Assembly (NCBI RefSeq): GCF_008634025.1
Contig: NZ_PDCM01000001.1
Span: 4,620,501 to 4,684,500 of the forward strand
DNA from: Streptomyces albofaciens JCM 4342
Lineage (GTDB): Bacteria; Actinomycetota; Actinomycetes; Streptomycetales; Streptomycetaceae
Direction of reading: 5' to 3'
Length of the DNA: 64,000 nucleotides
The notes beneath the pieces are model-generated. The model saw only the letters and a list, made by a program, of their open reading frames with translations. It was not told the origin of the DNA and did no database searches. The first letter of the stretch is position 1, and the number at the start of each line of letters is the position of its first letter. Shown here piece by piece: positions 18,503 to 26,137 of this stretch. The translations under genes and the position numbers were made by a program.

Positions 18503-18550
18503 CGTCGGGCTTCACTTCTCCGGTCAGTCGTCGGGCTTCACTTTTCCGGT
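18503..18550. repeat. Duplicated 3' end of the MFS gene
   Basis: A 22-base block, CGTCGGGCTTCACTT then YTCCGGT, occurs at 18503-18524 and 18529-18550. On the minus strand the copy at 18529-18550 holds the last codons of the MFS gene (PEK and TGA), and the other repeats them 26 bases downstream. Confidence 0.8.
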
Positions 18551-20127
18551 ACACCTACGGCGGTCGTGGCCCGGCCACCGCCGAGCGCGTCCGTGTGCTT
18601 CGGAAGCAGCAGCATGAGCGCTGCCGCCGCGACATAGAACGCCATCTGCCAGGGGAGCACCGAGGCGAACGCGTCGCCGTACGCCGTGAGCGGGGCGGTT
18701 CCCGCCGAGGCCGACGTGTCGAGTTCGGCGAAGAACCGGACGCCCAGCACGGCGACCCCGACCGCGCTCCCGATCTGACCCACCGTGGTGAGCACCCCGC
18801 CCGCGGCGCCGGCGTCCCGCGCGGGCACCCCGGCGAGGACGACATTGACCAGGGAGGGCGAGGTCAGCCCCAGCCCCAGGCCGCCCACGAACAGCGGCAG
18901 CGCCAGCGCCCCGTACGAGGGCGCGGTCCCGTCCCGTACGACGAGCAGCAGGAGGAACTGCGAGACGGCGAGCACCAGCGAACCCGTGACGAGCAGCAGA
19001 CGGCCGGCGCGGGCGGCGAGTTGGACGCCGATACCGGAGGTGAGGGTCGAGCCGACCGCGTACGGAAGGATGATCAGGCCGGTCTCCAGGGCCGAGCGGC
19101 CGGTGCCGGACTGGAGGTAGAGGGACAGCAGCAGGAAGAACGAGCCGAGAGCGCCGAAGAACAGCGCGGAGGCGGCCAGCCCGCTGCCGAAGGCCCGTAC
19201 CCGCAGCAGCCCCGGATCGAGAACGGGCCGGTCGCCGCGGGCGGCCAGACGGCGTCCGCGCCGGAGGAAGAGGGCCGTGAGCGGAACCGACAGGAACAGG
19301 ATCACGTAGCCCCACCAGGGCCAGTCCCATTCGCGCCCCTGTACCAGGGGCAGCAGCACGCACACCGCGCCCGCCGCGGCGAGCGCCGCACCGGGCAGGT
19401 CCAGCCGGGTGCGCGCGGCCGCGGCGGACTCGGGCAGGAACCGCGTGCCGAGCGCGAGCCCGACGGCCGCGACGGGCACGTTCACCCAGAAGATCGTCCG
19501 CCAGCCCAGCCCGAACACGTCCGCCTCGACGAGCAGCCCGCCGGCCAGCGGCCCCGCCACCGAGGCGAGCCCGAGCACCGCCCCGTACGCGCCGAACGCC
19601 TTCGCCCGCGCGGCCGGCGCGAAGGACGACCGGATGATGCCGAACACCTGCGGGACCATCAGGCCGCCCGCCAGACCCTGGGCCACGCGGGTCGCGACCA
19701 GCACCGCCGGGTTCGGGGCGAGGGCACAGGCCGCCGAGGCGATCGCGAAAGCGGCCAGCCCGGCCAGAAAGCTGCGCCGCCGGCCGAACTGGTCACCGAT
19801 CCGGCCACCGGTGATCAAACCGGCGCCGAGGGCCAGGGTGTAGCCGGCGACGGTCCACTGCAACGTCGCCTCACCGGCGCCCAGTCCCTCGGCGATCGCG
19901 GGGGCCGCGACCGTGATGATCGTGGTGTCGAGCAGTTCCATGAACGAGGCGATGAGCACGACAGCGAGCGCGACCACGGCCGAGCGGCCGGAGACGGTGC
20001 CTGTGCCGGGCCCCGGGACGGGCCCTGTCCTCGGTACGGGGCCTGGGGCCGGGGTGGCCGAAGTCGCCGAAGGGTGTGCCGGAGTGGCGGCAGCCGTGCC
20101 GCCACTCCTGTGGGAAGGAGTGGTCAT
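18538..20127 (-). CDS. MFS drug efflux transporter, DHA2 family (14 TM)
   Basis: 529-residue proton-driven exporter. The N-terminus is a Pro/Gly-rich cytoplasmic tail of about 45 residues, itself repetitive (GPVPRTGPVPGPGTG). Then come 14 hydrophobic segments. The DHA2 signatures LLDTTIITVAAPAIA (motif D1) and GGRIGDQFGRRRSF (motif A) are followed by the motif C-like stretch GLASVAGPLAGG. ATG 20127 faces the WYL regulator gene across a 54-base gap that contains a 6-bp dyad, so local repression by that regulator is likely. Substrate unknown; drugs or antibiotics are typical for the family. Confidence 0.92.
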   Translation of the reverse strand: MTTPSHRSGGTAAATPAHPSATSATPAPGPVPRTGPVPGPGTGTVSGRSAVVALAVVLIASFMELLDTTIITVAAPAIAEGLGAGEATLQWTVAGYTLALGAGLITGGRIGDQFGRRRSFLAGLAAFAIASAACALAPNPAVLVATRVAQGLAGGLMVPQVFGIIRSSFAPAARAKAFGAYGAVLGLASVAGPLAGGLLVEADVFGLGWRTIFWVNVPVAAVGLALGTRFLPESAAAARTRLDLPGAALAAAGAVCVLLPLVQGREWDWPWWGYVILFLSVPLTALFLRRGRRLAARGDRPVLDPGLLRVRAFGSGLAASALFFGALGSFFLLLSLYLQSGTGRSALETGLIILPYAVGSTLTSGIGVQLAARAGRLLLVTGSLVLAVSQFLLLLVVRDGTAPSYGALALPLFVGGLGLGLTSPSLVNVVLAGVPARDAGAAGGVLTTVGQIGSAVGVAVLGVRFFAELDTSASAGTAPLTAYGDAFASVLPWQMAFYVAAAALMLLLPKHTDALGGGRATTAVGVPEK

Positions 20128-20149
20128 GCCGACCAGCCTCACAGGAGTA

Positions 20150-20168
20150 GCGGCCACATAACGGCCGC
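20150..20168. promoter_or_regulatory. Candidate operator in MFS/WYL divergent promoter
   Basis: GCGGCC, seven bases (ACATAAC), then GGCCGC forms a perfect 6-bp dyad in the 54-base gap between the divergent genes. It is well placed to control both. Binding by the WYL protein is an inference. Confidence 0.45.
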
Positions 20169-20190
20169 CATTCTTGGCACGATGAGGCCC

Positions 20191-21177
20191 ATGGCAGAAA
20201 CCTCCGCGCGCCTTCTCCTCCTGCTCTCCCTGTTCCAGACCGGACGCGCGTGGCCGGGCGCGGTACTCGCGGAGCGCTTGGAGGTGAGCCCGCGCACCGT
20301 GCGCCGCGACATCGACCGGCTGCGGGGACTGGGCTACCCCGTACACGTCACCAAGGGGCCGGGCGGCGCGTACCGCCTGGACGCCGGAGCGAAGGTCCCG
20401 CCCCTGCTGTTCGACGACGAGCAGGCCATCGCCGTGGCCGTCGCGCTCCAGACCGCCCCCGCCACGGTGGCCGGGCTCGGAGAAGCGGCCGCCCGGGCCC
20501 TGGCCACCGTCCGCCAGGTCATGCCGGCGCGCCTGCGGCAGCGGGTCGACGCCGTACGGGTCACATCGATCGAGAACGCCTGGGACCTCGCGGCGCCGCC
20601 GGTCGACGCCGAGGTGCTGCTGGCCCTCGGCACGGCCGTCCGCAACCACGAGGTGCTGGCCTTCGGGTACGCGGGCGACTCAAGCCCGTCGATACGGGTG
20701 GAACCCCACCACCTCGCGATGTGGTCCGGCCGCTGGTACCTCGTCGCCCGGGACCCGGAGCGTGGCGAGTGGCGCACCTTCCGGGTCGACCGCATCACGC
20801 CGTACGCCCCGACCGGGCAGCGCTTCACACCCCGCGACCTGCCCGGTGCCGACGTCACGGCGTTCGTCTTCGCCCAGTTCGACCGCGGCGACGTCCCCGG
20901 CCAGTGGCCCTGCCACGGAGAGGTGATCCTCGACGCGCCCGCCCCGCTCGTCGCCCGCTGGGCGCCCGGCGGCGCCGTGGTGGAGGAGGTAGCCCCCGGC
21001 CGCTGCCGGCTCGGCCTCGGCGCGTGGTCCTGGCCGGGGCTGGCGGCCCTGATCGGCACCTTCGCCTGCGACATCGAAGTGATCGGCCCACCGGAACTCA
21101 CCGCGGCCTGCGGGGAACTCGCCCGCCGGTACGCCGCCGCGGCGGCCGGTCGCCGTGACGCGCCGGCCCACTCGTGA
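20191..21177 (+). CDS. WYL-domain transcriptional regulator (HTH_11 + WYL)
   Basis: 328 residues. The N-terminal winged helix-turn-helix is clear (GAVLAERLEVSPRTVRRDIDRL), followed by the usual GYPVHVTKGPGGAYRL wing. The WYL domain is around residues 140-220 (HHLAMWSGRWYLVARDPERGEWRTFRVDRI), and a C-terminal WCX-like extension follows. ATG 20191 is used. ATG 20182, three codons upstream, is equally possible since neither has a good ribosome site. The regulator faces an MFS exporter gene, the classic layout of a repressor or activator of efflux that responds to a ligand through the WYL domain. Confidence 0.9.
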   Translation: MAETSARLLLLLSLFQTGRAWPGAVLAERLEVSPRTVRRDIDRLRGLGYPVHVTKGPGGAYRLDAGAKVPPLLFDDEQAIAVAVALQTAPATVAGLGEAAARALATVRQVMPARLRQRVDAVRVTSIENAWDLAAPPVDAEVLLALGTAVRNHEVLAFGYAGDSSPSIRVEPHHLAMWSGRWYLVARDPERGEWRTFRVDRITPYAPTGQRFTPRDLPGADVTAFVFAQFDRGDVPGQWPCHGEVILDAPAPLVARWAPGGAVVEEVAPGRCRLGLGAWSWPGLAALIGTFACDIEVIGPPELTAACGELARRYAAAAAGRRDAPAHS

Positions 21178-21354
21178 GCCGGCGCGCCACAAGACGTCCG
21201 GGCGCCCGGTCTCCCCGTATGAGGAAGGCCTCGGCGGCCTCGGCCAGGGCATGCAGTCGCATGACCTCGGTGTCCGGCAGCCCGGGAATGCGGGGGAGCG
21301 AGCGCACCGCGAGCGACAAGGATCCCTGCGGGGCGGTGACGACGGCCCTCAGGA

Positions 21355-21738
21355 TCAGCCTCCGTGCGCCGTGATGGCGTAGCCCTCGGGTCCGGCGAAG
21401 GTGAACGTACGGCCGAACGGGCTGTACTGCGGCGGGCTGATGATCGTCACTCCGTCGGCGGCGAGCCGGTCGTGCAGCGCCTGCGCGTCGGCGGTACGGA
21501 ACCACAGCGCCACCCCGAGGCCGGGCCGGGCCACGGCGTCGAGGTCGACGCCCGGGAGCGGCTCGCGGACGGCGAACGGGATCGGCTCGGTGGCGAACAC
21601 CACGGCACCGGGCGGCGAAGCGGGCGCCCTGCGCATCCCGAGCCGCTCCTCGCAGAAGGCGGCCGCCGCCTCGACATCGCGCACCTGAAGGGCGATGAAG
21701 TCGGGGCCGTCGAGGGAGGTGGAGGTGGGGTGGGTCAT
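21355..21738 (-). CDS. VOC-family protein (glyoxalase/bleomycin-resistance fold)
   Basis: 127 residues, a full-length single VOC protein made of two beta-alpha-beta-beta-beta modules. It reads FIALQVRDVEAAAAFCEERLGM at the start and ends with the metal-site-like strand FGRTFTFAGPEGYAITAH. Typical roles are dioxygenase, glyoxalase or binding of thiol or antibiotic ligands; this sequence does not allow a choice. ATG 21738 has GGAAGAG upstream. It is divergent from a MarR gene, with two MarR-type operators and a tandem repeat array in the spacer, so it is the likely target of that regulator. Confidence 0.85.
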   Translation of the reverse strand: MTHPTSTSLDGPDFIALQVRDVEAAAAFCEERLGMRRAPASPPGAVVFATEPIPFAVREPLPGVDLDAVARPGLGVALWFRTADAQALHDRLAADGVTIISPPQYSPFGRTFTFAGPEGYAITAHGG

Positions 21739-21762
21739 GACGGGTCTCTCTTCCTGTGTGGT

Positions 21763-21885
21763 GGTACGTGATGCCGGAGTAGCGGAGGTACGCGATGCCC
21801 GAGTAGCGGTTGGTACGCGATGCCGGAGTAGTGGTGGTGGTACGCGAAGCGGGAGGAACGGGGGTACGCGAAGTCGAAGCAACCG
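21763..21885. repeat. Five degenerate 24-27-bp tandem repeats
   Basis: Unit starts at 21763, 21787, 21812, 21839 and 21863. The core is GGTACGCGATGCCGGAGTAG, decaying toward the MarR side. It lies between the VOC start and the MarR operators, within the transcribed leader or promoter of the VOC gene. Confidence 0.8.
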
Positions 21886-21940
21886 GGGTGCGAGATCCGA
21901 TGCCGGAGCCCGGCGGGCAGGGCCCGGCACCCGGGCCCGA

Positions 21941-22002
21941 TGTCAGGACTTTGACATTCGGTAACGTACGCCCGCGTCGGCCCGTATGTCAAAATGCTGA
22001 CA
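21941..22002. promoter_or_regulatory. Twin MarR-type operators
   Basis: Two copies of the palindrome TGTCA-N6-TGACA: 21941-21956 (spacer GGACTT) and 21987-22002 (spacer AAATGC), 46 bp apart centre to centre. The second overlaps the A of the MarR start codon. Identical arms with different spacers indicate selection on the arms, as expected for a MarR dimer that represses itself and the divergent VOC gene. Confidence 0.75.
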
Positions 22003-22463
22003 TGGAAGACCGAAGTCCCGTAGCGCCTCCCCACCCCGCCCGCGACGTCACCGAGCACGTGGGATACCGCCTCAAGCGCTCCGCCGCCGCGCTGCGCGGC
22101 GCCATGGACAAGGCCCTGCGCGAGCACGGCCTGACCGTGCCGCAGTACGCCTGTCTCGAACTCCTCGACCAGCGGCCGGGCCTGTCCAACGCCGAACTCG
22201 CCCGCGGTGCGTTCGTCACGCGCCAGTCCATGAACGTCGTTCTCCGCGGCCTCCAGGAAGCCGGCCTGGTCACCCGGCCCAGCACCACCGACCACGGCCG
22301 CGCCCTGCCCGCCCACCTCACCGAGGAGGGCCGCGACCGTCTCGACGCCGCCCGGAAGGCCGTCTACGCCATCGAACGGCAGATGATCGAAGCGATCCCG
22401 TCGAAGCGCCTGACCGCCCTCCTCGCCGACCTCGACCGCATGACGGAGGCCCTGGGCGGCTGA
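22002..22463 (+). CDS. MarR-family transcriptional regulator
   Basis: 153 residues, all alpha with a central winged helix: LTVPQYACLELLDQRPGLSNAELARGAFVTRQSMNVVLRGLQEAGLV, then the wing RPSTTDHGRALPAHLTEEG. ATG 22002 starts right at the second operator, so repressor binding would block its own transcription. The transcript may be nearly leaderless. The C-terminal dimer helix is AIPSKRLTALLADLDRMTEAL. The likely regulon is itself and the VOC protein at 21355-21738. The ligand is unknown; MarR proteins usually respond to aromatic compounds, antibiotics or oxidants. Confidence 0.93.
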   Translation: MEDRSPVAPPHPARDVTEHVGYRLKRSAAALRGAMDKALREHGLTVPQYACLELLDQRPGLSNAELARGAFVTRQSMNVVLRGLQEAGLVTRPSTTDHGRALPAHLTEEGRDRLDAARKAVYAIERQMIEAIPSKRLTALLADLDRMTEALGG

Positions 22464-22632
22464 CGTACTGTCAGGTGCGCTGCCGGGCCATCGCCGTACG
22501 ACACGAGCCGAAGGAACTCCCCTTGAGTGCGGGGATACGTCGAGTGCGTGGAGTGTGACGAGTGCGACGGCACCGCGATGTCCGTCTTCGCCGGGCTCCT
22601 GCGGCGCGCCTCGTCGCCTTCCCCGCCCGAAG

Positions 22633-22840
22633 GAACTCCGCGGCCTCGGCGACATCGCCGCCGACGTGCTGGAGCAGGTGCCTGCGACGGTGGCGGCCCT
22701 GGCCGACCCAGCGGCGACGGGCGAGGCCCACCGCGTCGTACGCCGCCGCTTCGACCTGCTGACCGGCGCGCTCGCCCTGGACCGTGAGCAGGCGGCCGGC
22801 TGGACACTGGGCCGCCTGCTGCAATATTCCCTGCGGGCCG
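22633..22840 (+). pseudogene. C-terminal relic of an aminoglycoside/hydroxyurea phosphotransferase (APH(6)-like)
   Basis: One frame over this stretch reads ELRGLGDIAADVLEQVP, then RRFDLLTGALALDREQAAGW and TLGRLLQYSL. This resembles the C-terminal helices of the streptomycin/hydroxyurea kinase family, from memory of that family. No start, kinase motifs (HGD) or nucleotide loop precede it, and the frame runs on into unrelated sequence. It is interpreted as the remnant of a deleted resistance gene. The rest of 22464-23090 is gene-free and leads into the sigma-factor promoter. Confidence 0.5.
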
Positions 22841-23090
22841 TCGTCGGCCCATCCCCGCCTCCTGCCCTCCCCCTCCTCTCGCACCCCGCTCCCGCCTCGT
22901 GACCCACACCACAGTGATACCGCCGCTTCACCGGGTGTAAGGGGCCACCGGCGGGACACACGAGCGGCAGTGCTTCGGAACCGTAGGCACCCTTCCCTTT
23001 TTCTGGCCGAGGGGCCCGTCTGCCGTTTTCCGGACCGGCCTCCCGGCTGTCTGCGGACACGACTTTCTGAGCGGCAAAGGAGAGCCGACG

Positions 23091-23921
23091 ATGGCCACCC
23101 CCGTAACCGCGCGCCCCGGCGAGCGCGGTGCCAACGACGTCGACACCAGCGACGAGTTCCGTCTGCTGGCAACGCTGGAGGACGGGCCGGTCAAGGAACA
23201 GATACGTCGGCGCATTATCACCGCGTGGCTGCCGATGGCCCACCGACTGGCGTACCGGCTGCGGGAGCGGGGTGAACACCTCGACGACCTGAAGCAGGTC
23301 GCCGCCCTGGGGCTGGTCAAGGCCGTCGACCGGTTCGACCCCGACCGCGCCGACGCGTTCGAGCAGTTCGCCGTCCCGACGATCACCGGCGAGCTCAAAC
23401 GGCACTTCCGCGACCACACATGGCACGTGCACGTCCCGCGCCGTATCCAGGACCTGCGCAACAAGGTCCGCATCGCGGTCAAGGAACTGAGCACCACCCT
23501 GGACGGGCGCACACCCGGTACGGAGCAGATCGCCGCGTACACCCAGCTGTCCGAGCACGAGGTCACCCTGGGGCTGCGGGCGCTGGAGACCTACCGGTCC
23601 CTGTCCTTGGACGCGGCCCTCGACCACGGTGACGGCGGTGGCGAGGAGCAGCACACCCTCTTGCACGTCATCGGAGCACTCGAAGACGCCTTCGCGCTCG
23701 TCGAGGACCGTGAGTCGGTCAAGCCGGTCCTCGCCCGGCTGCCCGAGCGCGACCGCCGCATCCTCTACCTGCGGTTCTTCCAGGACATGACGCAGAGCGC
23801 CATCGCCGCCGAGCTGGGCGTCTCACAGATGCACGTGTCCCGGCTGCTCAACCGGGCCCTGGCCCGGGTCCGCGCGGAGGCGACCCGGGCCCCGGCGGGG
23901 AAGTACCGCAAGGCGGCCTGA
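23091..23921 (+). CDS. SigB/SigF-type RNA polymerase sigma factor
   Basis: 276 residues. Alternative sigma-70 group 3 factor for stress or differentiation genes. Region 2 reads LPMAHRLAYRLRERGEHLDDLKQVAALGLVKAVDRFDP, region 3 contains PTITGELKRHFRDHTWHVHVPRRIQDL, and region 4 is LPERDRRILYLRFFQDMTQSAIAAELGVSQMHVSRLLNRAL. All three are diagnostic of the Streptomyces SigB/F/G/H group. AAAGGAGAG precedes ATG 23091 at ideal spacing. No anti-sigma factor lies beside it, although such factors often do. The STAS protein at 15365 is 7 kb away. Confidence 0.95.
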   Translation: MATPVTARPGERGANDVDTSDEFRLLATLEDGPVKEQIRRRIITAWLPMAHRLAYRLRERGEHLDDLKQVAALGLVKAVDRFDPDRADAFEQFAVPTITGELKRHFRDHTWHVHVPRRIQDLRNKVRIAVKELSTTLDGRTPGTEQIAAYTQLSEHEVTLGLRALETYRSLSLDAALDHGDGGGEEQHTLLHVIGALEDAFALVEDRESVKPVLARLPERDRRILYLRFFQDMTQSAIAAELGVSQMHVSRLLNRALARVRAEATRAPAGKYRKAA

Positions 23922-23940
23922 GCCGGAAGCGGAACCTGTC

Positions 23941-24170
23941 GGAGCGGGCCGGTCCGGGCCGGTCCGGTTCGGTCCGGTTCGGTCCGGTCTGGGCCGCTCC
24001 GGTTCGGTTCGGTCTGGGCCGCTCCGGTTCGGTTCGGTGTGCCGTGGACGGCGTCGTCGATGGCGTCGTCCATGCCGACAGGAATGGCGCCGTCGACCGC
24101 GTCACCGACCGTGCCATCGGTCGCGTCACCGACCGTGTCACCGACCGTGTCACCGGTCGTGTCATCGATG
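23941..24170. repeat. Composite tandem repeats before the FUSC gene
   Basis: Decamers GGTCCGGTTC recur from 23971. Two identical 25-bp units lie at 23986-24010 and 24011-24035, followed by 15-bp units based on GTCACCGACCGTG at about 24098-24165. The last set has a period divisible by three and is in frame with the FUSC gene, so an extended N-terminus rich in RVTD repeats from ATG 24044 cannot be excluded. Confidence 0.8.
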
Positions 24171-24259
24171 AGACCTGGGACGTGGCCGCACCGACGGGGT
24201 ACCGAGTGAAAACGTACGGCCCGCCGCCGGAAGCGGACCGGATGAGGAACGGAGCGTGC

Positions 24260-25627
24260 ATGGCCGGTCAGGCGCGGAAGCAGGAGACCGAGACCCACAA
24301 GCGGAACCGCCGGACGGAGCGGCGCGGGACGGAGCGGCGTGGGGCGAGCGCCGATGGCGAGGCGGCTCGCGCGGAAGAGGCGTCCACGGAGGGGACTCGT
24401 ACCAGGACCAGGACCAGGACCAGGACCGAGACCAAGTCCGGGAACCGGGAGGAGCCGGCGGCGCAGGGGCGGACCGCCCGTGCGCGGCAGTGGTGGAGCC
24501 GGGCCTGGGGATCGGCGGGCCACGAACGCCATACGCTGCTGCTGATCGGGAAGAGCACGCTGGCCGCGACCATCGCCTGGTTCTTCTCGTACAACCTGCT
24601 GGAAGCCGAGTCACCGGCGTTCGCGCCGTTCTCCGCGGTACTGATCATGCAGGTGACGGTGTACCAGTCGCTGCTCCAGTCGCTGCGGTACGTGGGTGCC
24701 GTGGCGACCGGGGTCGCCGTGCAGGCGGCCCTGGGGTACCTGGCCGGCCCCGACCTGCTCACCTTCGCGCTGGTGGCGGTGGTCGCCCTCACCATCGGCC
24801 GGTGGCCCGCCCTCGGTTCACAGGGCTCGCAGGTGGCGACGGCGGCGTTCTTCGCCTTCTCCACGTACGTCACCGCCCCGGCCGGCCTCGGCAAGATCAC
24901 CCACCTCGCGCAGATCATCCTGCTGGTCCTCATCGGATGCGGCGTCGGCGTCATCGTCAACGTCACCCTCGTCCCGCCGCTGCGCTACCGCAGCGCCGAA
25001 CACGGCATCCACACCCTCGCCCGCGCACTGTGCGACCTGGTCAGCGACATGTACCCGGCCATGCGGCAGGGGGAGCTGGAAAAGGAGCGCATCAGCCACT
25101 GGCGCGGCCGCGCCGAGCAGACCGGGGGGCTGATCACCCAGGCCGAGAACGGGCTGCGAACCGCGCGCGAAAGCCTCTACTTCAACCCGCGCAGCCGCCT
25201 GGGCCGCCATCGGGACCGCCGCACGGGCTTCGAGGGTTACGGCGCGGTACTGGAGGCGCTGAAACGGACCATGTACCAGCTGGCCTCGCTCACCCGCAGC
25301 CTCGACCAGTGGCGCCAGGACGGCAGCGAGAACGACCGTCGCTTTCTGCGCGGCTATGCCGACTTCCTCGAATCCGTCTCCCGGATTGCCCGGATCCTGG
25401 GGGAGGTGAACGAGGACACGCTGGCCGACCAGGCCGGCGACCTGCGCCAACTCGCCGACGAGGCACAGCGGTGCTGCCGCCGGGTGACGGACCGGGCCGA
25501 CCGGGACGGACTGCCGCTGACCGATCCGGCCTACCCGTACGGGGTGCTCGTGGTGGAGGCCACCCGGCTGATGGACGAGTTGCAGTACACCTGCGACGTG
25601 CTGCAGAGCCAGGTGGACGAGCGGTGA
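24260..25627 (+). CDS. FUSC-family (aromatic acid exporter-like) membrane protein
   Basis: 455 residues. ATG 24260 is preferred because GGAG stands six bases upstream; the frame is open to 24044. The N-terminal tail of about 85 residues is highly charged and contains a hexanucleotide-encoded TRTRTRTRT run. Membrane segments follow (TLAATIAWFFSYNLL, FAPFSAVLIMQVTVYQSL, LGYLAG..LLTFALVAVVALTIG, IILLVLIGCGVGVIVNV). A long helical cytoplasmic part then contains YFNPRSRLGRHRDRRTGFEGY. The arrangement is that of FUSC/DUF939 proteins, linked in some bacteria to aromatic acid export. The substrate here is unknown. Confidence 0.8.
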   Translation: MAGQARKQETETHKRNRRTERRGTERRGASADGEAARAEEASTEGTRTRTRTRTRTETKSGNREEPAAQGRTARARQWWSRAWGSAGHERHTLLLIGKSTLAATIAWFFSYNLLEAESPAFAPFSAVLIMQVTVYQSLLQSLRYVGAVATGVAVQAALGYLAGPDLLTFALVAVVALTIGRWPALGSQGSQVATAAFFAFSTYVTAPAGLGKITHLAQIILLVLIGCGVGVIVNVTLVPPLRYRSAEHGIHTLARALCDLVSDMYPAMRQGELEKERISHWRGRAEQTGGLITQAENGLRTARESLYFNPRSRLGRHRDRRTGFEGYGAVLEALKRTMYQLASLTRSLDQWRQDGSENDRRFLRGYADFLESVSRIARILGEVNEDTLADQAGDLRQLADEAQRCCRRVTDRADRDGLPLTDPAYPYGVLVVEATRLMDELQYTCDVLQSQVDER

Positions 25628-26069
25628 TACTGCCGGCCGGAACGGCCGGGACAATCCCACCGGACGTCCCGGCGGTTCCGGCCGCCCCCACCCACGTCGC
25701 GAGCCATCCGGGTGCTCTTCATCACCCGCCACCGGCGGCCGCTCCGCCCCGCGTCCGTACCACTTCCTGTTCCTGCCTGTCTCACCCCCGCAGCGATGCC
25801 CGGAATCGCCGGCTCGCATCGCCGCTCAACGGGCGCTCCTGAGTATCACTGCCTACTCAACCACCCAAAATCCGCCACAGCCTCAACCCGCATCACTCCA
25901 CGCTCCGCTCCCGGCCTCCCACCCCTTCCTCCACTCTCCCCGGGGAAGCTCATCGCCCCACCCCTGTCGCCAATTCCTTACCGCCGACTTACGACGTCTC
26001 CATGCAGGATGGGCGAAACTCAACACCTGCTGTGCCGCGCACGCCGCGGCACCCGAGGAAGGATCGGCA
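25628..26069. other. Gene-free region upstream of orphan kinase
   Basis: 442 bases with lower GC than neighbours around 25840-25990 and no convincing open frame. A promoter for the kinase gene is expected here. I see no repeat array or RNA gene. Confidence 0.4.
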
Positions 26070-26132
26070 GTGCGTATTCTCACCGCCTCGGCGCCGGCCG
26101 CCATACCCGCTTCGCCGGGCCACCGAGGCTGA
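26070..26132 (+). CDS. 20-codon ORF with strong ribosome site; possible relic of a response-regulator start
   Basis: GAGGAAGGA is followed by GTG 26070 reading MRILTASAPAAIP and ending TGA at 26130-26132, five bases before the kinase ATG. OmpR-type regulators in this position usually begin M/V-R-I-L-V-V-E-D. The start signal and first four codons fit, but the receiver is absent. It may be a regulator gene collapsed by an internal deletion, or a leader peptide that couples translation of the kinase. Confidence 0.35.
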   Translation: MRILTASAPAAIPASPGHRG

Positions 26133-26137
26133 CCGCC

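Noticed and set aside
18382..20190. Upstream extension of the WYL regulator frame covering the whole MFS gene
   Set aside because: Composition is repetitive and charged, it is antisense to a clear 14-TM transporter, and the helix-turn-helix begins only at 20191.
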